In this document: positions 1 to 7,300 of the stretch, piece after piece
Numbering within the stretch: the first letter of the stretch is position 1
How the letters are laid out: each line of letters begins with the position of its first letter
Notes under the pieces: generated by a model
What the model was told of the DNA's origin: nothing
The model's input: only the letters and a program-made list of their open reading frames with translations
Database searches by the model: none
Translations under genes and position numbers: made by a program
Origin: Ochromonadaceae sp. CCMP2298
Lineage: Eukaryota > Sar > Synurophyceae > Ochromonadales > Ochromonadaceae
Length of the DNA stretch: 12,548 nt
Assembly (NCBI GenBank): GCA_026770595.1
Contig: MU634403.1
Coordinates: forward strand, 1-12,548
Direction: 5' to 3'

Positions 1-191
1 ATAAATCCCGATTGTATGGGGGGAGAGAATAGGATCAACTTGGAAGGTTTTGCCGAGCGGCTGGAGCGGGCTGCTTCTCTCATCACGGTGCCTCCCTCCT
101 CCTCTCTCCGGCCCAACACCAGTTCTACTTCTGGATCCGTCGCCTGGCATATCGGCCACTCGCGTCCTGCTCTCCATCACTCCATCCGGAA

Positions 192-579
192 ATGAGCTTC
201 TGGGGCGGCAACGACGAGGGTCCTTCGCCCATGACTGTGGCGAAGGCCGAGGCGGAAATCATGACTGACATGTTCAACAAGTGAGTGAGCAAACCCGCAG
301 GTTTTCGTCTACTGCACCGTTTACTGCCAGTATGTGACTTCTGCTTACATTACGCCTTCTTATTTCGACTCTCCGCCGCATCGCAGGATGGTCACGTCCT
401 GCCACAAGAAGTGCGTGGTGAAGCACAACGAGAGCGATCTGCAGGTGGGCGAGATGGCTTGCATAGACCGCTGCGTGGGCAAGTACAATCAGACCCAGGA
501 GCTAGTGGGTGCAATGCTATACAAGTTCGAGCAGGATCAGCAGGCGAAGGAGAAGGCGGCTGGGGGGAAGCCGAAGTGA
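192..579 (+). CDS. TIM10: Tim10-family small TIM chaperone (two exons)
   Basis: Small TIM chaperone. Family members form Tim9-Tim10 hexamers in the mitochondrial intermembrane space and carry hydrophobic carrier proteins to the TIM22 inner-membrane machinery. Exons are 192-280 and 387-579. Joining them gives 93 residues ending in TGA at 577-579. The twin CX3C motif is intact: C35-HKK-C39 and C55-IDR-C59, separated by 15 residues, and in the family these cysteines form two intramolecular disulfides. The helix before the first pair (AEIMTDMFNKM) and the RCVGKY after the second resemble Tim10 more than Tim8, Tim9 or Tim13. The splice junction rebuilds a Lys codon (AA|G) next to the first motif, which supports the intron. 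The length is normal for the family. The ATG at 192 is chosen because it supplies the N-terminal helix. The N-terminus has no presequence, as expected for substrates of the Mia40 import route. The identification is firm; the exact paralogue is slightly less so. Confidence 0.93.
281..386 (+). other. Intron in TIM10 (106 nt)
   Basis: Donor GTGAGTGAGC follows exon base 280 and the acceptor is CGCAG at 382-386. The in-frame continuation of exon 1 hits TGA at once, and splicing restores the family-conserved NKMVTSCHKKC stretch. Confidence 0.9.
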
Positions 580-1069
580 AGGACATCAGGCGCAGAGTGC
601 CCAGGTCCCCTAGTCCCCGTATTCTCGGTACGGACTGCCGCTTGTCCTTGGCACGCACACCCTGCACTGCTGAACAGCGTTCCAGTCCAGCGTTTAAGAT
701 CTTAAGTACGCAACTGTTGATCTGTAGATCTGTGTGGCGGTGGCGGTTGGGGCCGGCTGTTGATAGTTGTGCGTTTCTGTAGATAGCTGTGTGAATAAAA
801 GCACGATGGTATGAAGCTAAGGCAGTTCTTATTTGCATCGTGTTATCCTCCTTCCACCAATCGCGAATGTGGGTATTTAGATGCACGTGTCAGCTCTCCC
901 AAGGGTCACTCGCACGCCACAGCCGCATGCCCCTTCCCTTCTGTCTCCTTTTGCTACCTCGTGGTCGCCTATGTAACCCCATCAATCAGCACATGTGTCC
1001 AGCGTGTTCCAACATATACAAAAGTCATCAAAACCATGTACAAAAGTCGCAGCGGCCTCGTTCGCGAGT
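580..1069. other. Convergent 3' intergenic region
   Basis: This stretch separates the TIM10 stop from the stop of the minus-strand oxygenase gene. It holds the 3'UTRs of both. I see no RNA gene or conserved protein. Open frames on both strands here have no protein-like composition, and the minus frame beyond 1070 meets several TGA codons. I found no exact AATAAA for the minus-strand gene. Confidence 0.6.
794..799 (+). terminator. Poly(A) signal AATAAA for TIM10
   Basis: A canonical AATAAA hexamer lies 215 bases after the TIM10 stop in an otherwise non-coding stretch. No cleavage site can be seen directly. Confidence 0.55.
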
Positions 1070-3987
1070 TCACATGTTCTCTTCGCGGCATTCTACGATG
1101 CGCTGCTCCACCAGTACAGCGTCTGCTGCTAGCACACCGGGCGCAGGCCAGACAGGCTCGTCGTCCCCATCGCCCAGCGCTGTGTTACCATCACTGTCCT
1201 CGCCGTCTTCCTCGTGCTCCAGTTTCACTACCCCCGTGAGCCACAGCAGATTCATGCGCCCGTAGACTGGAAAGGGGTTAGGTAATTGTTAGTAATTGTT
1301 AACAATGCTTCCGTAGAAGACGTAGAAACACAAGAGAAACCAGATAGAAGACACATACCTGACTCGTTGCAGAAGTTGGTCTCCGAGGTGTGAGACTCTT
1401 GCGGCAGTACGAAGCGTCTTTTCTGCAGCTGCGCCTTCACCTGCGGGAGTGGGGGGAGGGGGGGGGGGGGGGATCATTAACATTGCATCAATGCATTAAA
1501 AAGAGAGCTGAGGGAAAGTAGCTGCTGTGGTGTGGTGCATATAAGCAAAGTGTGCAGGGGAAAAGGGTGCAGGGCACCTACCAGTGAGTCCAGACCCATA
1601 TCCACGATGCGCTGCTTGGCCCTCCTCGCCTCCGAGATAGTGAAGCAGGTCTTGCCCTTGGCATCGCGGTGGAAGAGGGGACCAGTGTTGTCGTTACTGA
1701 TGCTGCTGCTGCTGCTGAGGCTGCTGAGGCTGATGGTGCTACTGTTGGAGCCTGCGTCAGGCAGCCAGTATGCGTAGCGAGGCATCATCGATTCCTGAAG
1801 GTCGTAATTAAACACCACATCCAGCACCCGCTGCTTGGTGGACATGCCCTGCCACTCTTCGTCCCTCATCTCCTCTCCGGCAATAAAACGAGCCCACTGC
1901 TCAGGAGTGTAATTGAAAAATCAGGCGGGAGTTGTGCCCGGGGCCGCAGCAGCGCGGGTGGCCGCAGCTTTCGCGGCGAGAGCGATAGTATGAGTCGTTT
2001 TACCAGAGTGTTCAGGCTCAGCTGGGACAGAGCTCAGAGCGATACACAGAGAGGGCATAAAGATGTGAGAGTCTGTGCTGTCCCAGCAGGAAGGGTCTAG
2101 ATGCCGGGTGACGTCTGCAGTGCTGGTGACGATCTCTGCAGTGCTGGGAGCCAACTCATTGATCTCACGATCCAAGCTAGAATCCTCGAGGTGCACTCTG
2201 GAGAGGTTCACTTGTTGATTGTTGGCGAGATTATCTGCAGGACTGTAAATGTGCCAGAAATCGTGCTTTGCAGCCAGCTCCTTCAAGGACAGGTCAGTAA
2301 ACTCACATTCGTCCCTTCCGTTGATCCCCACAATGCTGAAGATGTTGTCATAGTCGCCCAGCGAGATGAAGACAGCCGTCATGGGGATCGAATAGGGTTC
2401 CGCTTCGATGGATGCGTCACCTTGCACGTAGGCAGCAGTGCCCTCCACGAACAGCATCTTGAACTGCACCAGCGGTACCTCCAGCTCGCGAGAAAGCTCA
2501 GCCAGCACCGTGGTCCTGCTCTCGTTCTCGCACAGCAGCAGGGAAGGGTATTTGGAATCAGCGGACTCGTCGATCGCCACCGTCGCAGAGGGCGCAGTTG
2601 CAGTTGCAGGGGCGGCAGGAGAGACGGTGGCCAGGCTCACGAAGAAATCCTTCAGGTTTAATAGGCCTGGGGAACGTCGTATTAGAACAAGAGGTCAGCA
2701 CATAGTCGTATAACTGTGTAAGAACAGCAGACATGTCATCTTATCCATGCACAGACACCATCTTACCGAAGAAGTCGAGGCAAAGCTTGTGCGCCACTAG
2801 ATCGCTCGCATCGATGTAGGCGCGCTGCAGGACCCGAGTCACAGTGCCAAATTCTTGGAACGTGAAGCCCTCTACACAGTACGGAACCACGGCGGGGGGG
2901 GCCTGGTACAAGTGTGTATGATAAGTGTGTTCAATATTATAAATACACCATACCTCGTGCTAAAAGGTGCCAAACCACTAGGTGCTTCCCAGATAGGGAG
3001 TGGTGCTTGAGTAACCCCCCAAAAATATCTGAACAGTACCTCGTTCTTCTCCTCTGCCTGGCGATTCGCCCAGCGCAACTTGGCCAAGAGTGGTCCTGAG
3101 AGGCTGTCGGCAGGCAAGGCGTAGCTGCTCTGCGCGTCTGCTGCTTCCTAAGGTTAGTTCGGTATAGCAGCATGATAGGTTTGGTAGTTGTTAATATACA
3201 ACAGTAAACAGTAGTATACAGTACAGAATATTACCTGGATCTGCCGCACAGCCTCCTGTCTGCTGCCCCCACGGGTCTTCGTCTTCTTCCTGGCAGGCAG
3301 CGTCGGCGAAGAGGCGATGGGAGCGGCGGGAGGGAAGGTGACCAGCATCACCTGGCCGGTGGTCTTCTTCGTCGCCCACAGATTGAGCGTCACGACGTGT
3401 TTCTCGCCTTCTAGAAGGAGTGCTCCCTCGTGCTCGATGTCTTTGCGGAAAACCAGTGCTTCGCCGGGGATAGTGGTACGGAATGAAGTGCTGGAGTCGT
3501 CTGCATGATGTAGCACGGTCTCGCTGCCCCTGCACTGTGCCAGTTCCAATGGGGTGACGCAGAGCACCATCGAGAACTCCTCGACTAGGTTCGAGGTGGT
3601 CGACAGGTAGTCCTTGTGGCGCTTGAAATAGCCGCCCGCGGCATCTTTGAGTGGAAGATGGAAGGAAACACCGAGCGTCAGTCATGTCTGTGATTTCGGA
3701 GCAAGTGCGCAGTGCTTACATTTGATGTGGGTCACGTCGTTGCGCCGCAGCGTGTAAGTGTAGACGGCGTCCGAGGCGTTCAGCTGACCGACGATCGGCT
3801 CACAGAGATCGAACAGCACTGGATCGGCGATGGCGCGGAATCTGCTGCGTCGGAGCTCCTCGTCAACGAACTTGGTATCGGTTGCGGAAGAGTACAGCTG
3901 ACTCGCCTCGAATGCCTGCGTGCAGTTCAGGAGATATGAACTCAGCTCGGCGATGCCAACGTTCTCGAGGGATGTCACAGTTTGCAT
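1070..3987 (-). CDS. 2OG-Fe(II) oxygenase (prolyl 4-hydroxylase-like) with long novel C-terminal half
   Basis: Predicted non-haem iron, 2-oxoglutarate-dependent oxygenase; the substrate cannot be inferred. Exons in order of transcription: 3987-3720, 3644-3235, 3147-3040, 2902-2767, 2666-2004, 1874-1582, 1440-1359 and 1266-1070, giving 718 residues and a TGA stop. Catalytic motifs: GGYFKRHKD (H99, D101), then GEALVFRKDIEHEG with distal H161, and K171 ten residues later as the usual 2-oxoglutarate anchor. The following WATKK...VMLVTFP and SYALP...LRWANRQ stretches resemble, from memory, a group of protist Fe2OG proteins. From about residue 310 the C-terminal half is unrecognised. It has an Ala/Thr-rich linker, a segment shared with the 11148-11834 gene (about 400-448), a Ser-rich run (571-588) and an acidic stretch (about 670-691). 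Oddity: if 2004-1874 is not spliced, the same frame runs on but contains a TGA at 1921-1923. The start at 3987 is the first in-frame ATG, but the frame stays open upstream to 4063, so the N-terminus is uncertain. Confidence 0.8.
1267..1358 (-). other. Oxygenase intron 7 (92 nt)
   Basis: Donor G|GTATGT and acceptor CCCTTTCCAG. Two CTAAC-type branch sequences sit within 40 bases of the acceptor. Phase 1; the split codon rebuilds Val (FCNES-V-YGRMNLLW). Confidence 0.87.
1441..1581 (-). other. Oxygenase intron 6 (141 nt) with C15 tract
   Basis: Donor CTG|GTAGGT and acceptor CACTCCCGCAG, phase 0, joining MGLDSL to VKAQLQKRRF. The pyrimidine tract holds an uninterrupted run of 15 C on the coding strand (G at 1458-1472). 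Confidence 0.85.
1458..1472. repeat. G15/C15 homopolymer
   Basis: Fifteen consecutive G on the plus strand, preceded by G6A. It forms the pyrimidine tract of oxygenase intron 6 on the minus strand. Confidence 0.9.
1875..2003 (-). other. Tentative oxygenase intron 5 (129 nt) removing an in-frame TGA
   Basis: A good donor, CTG|GTAAAA, lies at 2003. The only acceptors that keep the downstream coding frame are GCCGGAG (ending 1875) and CGAAG (ending 1857). The length of 129 is a multiple of three, so the frame is kept and the TGA at 1921-1923 is removed. A more typical 3' splice site (CCTGAT, pyrimidine tract, CCTGAGCAG, ending at 1897) would give the wrong frame with this donor. The exact borders are therefore doubtful. 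Confidence 0.45.
2667..2766 (-). other. Oxygenase intron 4 (100 nt)
   Basis: Donor G|GTAAGA and acceptor GTTCCCCAG, with a TTCTAAT branch-like sequence upstream. Phase 1; the split codon rebuilds Gly (LDFF-G-LLNLKDFF). Confidence 0.87.
2903..3039 (-). other. Oxygenase intron 3 (137 nt)
   Basis: Donor GAG|GTACTG and acceptor TTGTACCAG, phase 0. The next exon opens with a run of eight C residues encoding Ala-Pro-Pro. Confidence 0.8.
3148..3234 (-). other. Oxygenase intron 2 (87 nt)
   Basis: Donor CAG|GTAATA and acceptor AACCTTAG, with a CTAAC branch-point-like sequence just upstream of the acceptor. Phase 0 on both sides, joining RQIQ to EAADAQSSYALP. Confidence 0.85.
3645..3719 (-). other. 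Oxygenase intron 1 (75 nt)
   Basis: Minus-strand donor GTAAGC and acceptor CTCAAAG. Splicing joins THIK to YAAGGYFKRHKD, bringing the HxD iron ligands into frame; without it the frame stops after about 12 codons. Confidence 0.88.
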
Positions 3988-4356
3988 GTTATCAAGCAGA
4001 TGATTGCGAAGTGAGCCAGGTAGAAGAATCCCTATGTCCGGCAGCTCTATCTGCCAGTGCGCTCACTCGTTGTGGAGTAGAAGCCAGGACAGCTCCAAAA
4101 GCTCTCTCCAAGTGCACTCATCACGAAGTCAAAGGTCAGGATTGAGGAGACCGAAAATTGTTTTCGCGTAAAACTGTCATCATTTGTATTTGTATATCAG
4201 CAAAAAGCGCCTACAGTAAGTTATAGAAAAACATGACCGTTTTCCAAAAGAGGGCCTTTGTCTCATCTCATTTCATCTCTTCAGTGTGTTCTCAGCGGCC
4301 CAAGCTCATCAGCTGAGAGGCTGCAGAACAATCGACTCGACGAAGAGGGTCTCACC
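3988..4356. promoter_or_regulatory. Divergent promoter/5'UTR region
   Basis: The 369 bases between the two divergent start codons must carry the promoters and leaders of both the oxygenase gene and the giant coiled-coil gene. The stretch around 4150-4260 is clearly more AT-rich than the flanking coding DNA. I see no convincing TATA box. The coding frame of the oxygenase stays open into this region as far as 4063. Confidence 0.5.
4216..4284 (+). other. Probable 5'UTR intron of the coiled-coil gene (69 nt)
   Basis: A consensus donor ACA|GTAAGT is followed by ACATGACC (branch-like), a pyrimidine-rich run and the acceptor CATCTCTTCAG. The frame of the downstream ATG is open before it back to a TAG at 4078-4080 but contains no ATG. 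The intron would therefore lie in the leader and would not change the protein. Confidence 0.6.
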
Positions 4357-7300
4357 ATGGACGTTCCGGCTCAGATTCCGTGGTCGTCCCTCGTCCACCT
4401 CTTGTCCAACGACAAGAAGTGGGCGATCAAGACGCTGGATACAGTGTTCGCGAACCCAGCCAGCAACGATCTGCAGTGGTACTTTACGAACAAGACCGGC
4501 AGCATCTCCAAGAAGAAAAGAGATGGTGCCTCTAACGACAACATAATCGACAGGTTTTCGCGCTTCGCTCTCTCCAACCCTTTCAATGCTGAGGAGTTCG
4601 TGTGTTCCAAGATCGACAGCTCGGGTCGGCGCGAGAACTTGAAGCGCGAGCAGCTAGTGGAGTACCTGGGCAGCAACCGCGAGGATCTTAAGCAGAACGG
4701 AAATTTCCTGCAAGTGTATTTGCGACCTCTGCAGGGAGAGCCGATCGTGCTGCTCTGCGAGAGCACAGTGGGTGAGGGCGACCAGTACGCGCACACAATC
4801 GCGCCCAACAGCCTCGGCCTGGAGGGGAATGCTGACATCCAGGCGCAGGTGGATGCGATAAACAGCGCGATTATCGACTGCTTAAGGGTGAAGCACGGAC
4901 AGCGGGTGCAGCGTATGGCGGTGGAGTGCGTGGTTGACGACAACGAGCACGTGTGGCTCTCGCGTGTGCCTCTCTGTGTGGCGACCATTGACAGTGCACT
5001 CTCCCAGTCGCAGTTGCAGTCGCAGTCGCAGTCACTCTCCCCCATCCCCTCGCCTGCCAAGCAGCCGGCGGCTTTAGCGGGCGCGAGTGAAGAGAGCAAG
5101 GGCGGGGTGGATGCGCGGGAGGATGGGGAGCCAGCAGGGACTAAAGGAAATGCCCGTTCCCCTGCCAAGGCCACGAGCAAATCAACCTCCAAGTCTAGAA
5201 CACAGGCCCCGCAGTCCAGTCCACAAGTGGAGCAGCTCTTGCACAGCGAGATGGGGGCCGGACTTCCGGCGGACTCTCCCAGCAGCTCCAGTCCGGCCGC
5301 CCCCTCTGACACCGCAGGTGGTATGGGTATGGGTGGTATGGGTGGTGTGGGCCCAGGGGGGGACTCTGGGGACTCCTCGGTGCCTGACCGGTTCCAATAC
5401 CGCACCTCGCAGGCGCTGGCCCCCGACGCAGACCCTCAACCAGCGTATGCGATGCAGATGGGGGGAGAGCACGCGGACGGAGACTCCGGGGACAAGGCTG
5501 TGTCGAAAAGGGACCTTATTGAGAAGAGCCGCAAGAAGAAGGGAACCGGCAAGCCTGTTAAAGCGCCGGCTCAGAGCTCTGGGTTCCGGCGATCGAAAAT
5601 GGATGAGCCGCCTTCCATAGAGCTGATGGCGAAATTCGCTGCTGAGAAGGAGCGTGCTATGGCAGCGGCCCCCGATGTGGTCAAGGAACATAAGGAAGGT
5701 AGGAAGGGGAAGAAGGAGGGGGCCAAGGCAATTCGCAGAAGCCACAGCTCGGGCGCGCAGCAGCTCTCCCCGCTGGCCAAGCGGCAGCAGATGCAGGGGG
5801 ACGCTTACGGCTACGAGGAGAACCCGCCCTTCCGACAGGTGAACGCGCTGGACATGGCTGAGCGGCGGCTGGAGGAGCTTAACAAGCTGGCCGCCACTAC
5901 GGCGCAGATGAAGTCCCTATCGCAGCAGCAGATGGGAGGGATAGGGGGTCTAGGCCTGGCAAATGCCAGACAGCCGCTGGGTTCTGGAGGTAGCGCGCGG
6001 GACAATGGCGGTGCAAGTGCACAGGGGCAGACGCAGGGGTACCGACCCTCGATGAGCGGCTCCGAGGCTGAGTTCCTCTCTCGGCAGATCAGCTCTGCAG
6101 ACGTGCACCAGCTGTCGCTATTCAACAGCATGGAGGACGCAGGGGGCATGGGCATGGGCATGGGTGGTATGGATGGGGGCTCTCTGATGCTGGGAGGGGA
6201 CTCGGTGTGGTCCGCAGAGGGCCTGCCTCTCGGTATGGGCGGCTCTATGGCCAGTGCGGGGGCGCCGCTCGCTGGGGGTGTGGGTGTGGGCCCGATGGCT
6301 TCTGTGATGAACGAGGCGATGCACGAGCGCATCATGGGTCTGGAGCGACAGATCTCCACCCTGCAGGGCAGCCTGGACCGGAAAGAGAGCGAATTGGGCT
6401 CAAAAGATATCAAAATCCGGCGCCTGCAGGGAGAAGTGGACAATGCCAAGAAGGCAGGGCAGGTGGCGCTGGCGCAGCTCACGGCCGACTACGACCTGCG
6501 CGTGCTAAGGCTGAGCGAGCACCACGACAAGGAGAAGTCTGCGCTGGTCATGGGCAACCCAGCAGCCATGGCGGCTGCGGCTGAGCAGGTGGACAGAGAG
6601 AGATCCAAGGGGCGCGTGCAGTTCTCCGGGCAAGAGGCATCCGAGGCATCCGCGCCGGCCTCCTCGCACGAGGCGAACTCCAAGCTCATCGAGCAGGTGG
6701 AAGGTCTGCGCGCAGAGCAGCGGCGGCTGCACGACGCCTTCGCGCAGGACCGCAAGAGCCTGCTGGCCGAGGCGAACAACAAGCTCACCAGCCAGGAGCG
6801 CTCTCTGCGCGCGGAGATCATGGAACTGCGCTCAACGCAGGCGGGCCTGGAGGACGGACTGACCAACGCCGCAGAGGAGCTCACACACGCGCGCAGCCGC
6901 ATCGGCGCCCTGCAGGCGGTGGGGCAGCAGCAGGAGGCGGCCAAGGTCGCGGCGCTGGATATGCAGAACCGCCTGCGGGCGGATTTGAAGAACATGCAGC
7001 AGTCGGTGCAGGCCTCATACCGCCTAGAGGCCAGCCAGGGCATCGGGGCGGGCGGGACCTCGGTCGATCCGGAGACGGCAATCAGGCTGAGCGAGGCCAA
7101 GAACGAGGCCAAAACGCGGCAGCTGATGAACAAATTGGAGTTCCTCAAGGCGCAGCTGGACACCGAGAAGAAGTCTGCAGATGACGCGCGGCAGACCAGC
7201 CAGACGATGCAGCACAAGCTGGACGAGACGAGGGAGGACCACCGAATGCGCATGCTGCAGGGAGAGGATGACCTCAAGCATGCTGTGGAGCTGGCGGAGC

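Noticed and set aside
285-886. Open frames on both strands overlapping TIM10 exon 2 and its 3'UTR
   Set aside because: They overlap the firmly identified TIM10 coding sequence in other frames and have no protein-like features.
811-1265. Two plus-strand frames of about 140 codons
   Set aside because: They lie in the 3' region and opposite the last oxygenase exon; composition is random and there are no introns or motifs supporting them.
1697-1740. CTG/GAG trinucleotide repeat-like stretch
   Set aside because: It encodes the Ser-rich run of the oxygenase C-terminal half and is imperfect, so it is low-complexity coding sequence and not a separate repeat element.
1921-2640. Separate gene ending at the TGA at 1921, with another gene starting near 1869
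   Set aside because: Both parts are in the same frame with no intergenic space, and coding-like sequence continues directly after the TGA; one gene is simpler.
1070-4131. TGA reassigned to tryptophan in this genome
   Set aside because: TIM10 and the last oxygenase exon end sensibly at TGA, and the 2201-codon frame uses TGG for Trp and contains no TGA. A general code change is not supported.
4258-4356. N-terminal extension of the giant protein from a TTG at 4258
   Set aside because: No ATG supports it, most of its first codons lie in the probable leader intron, and ATG 4357 has an ideal Kozak context.
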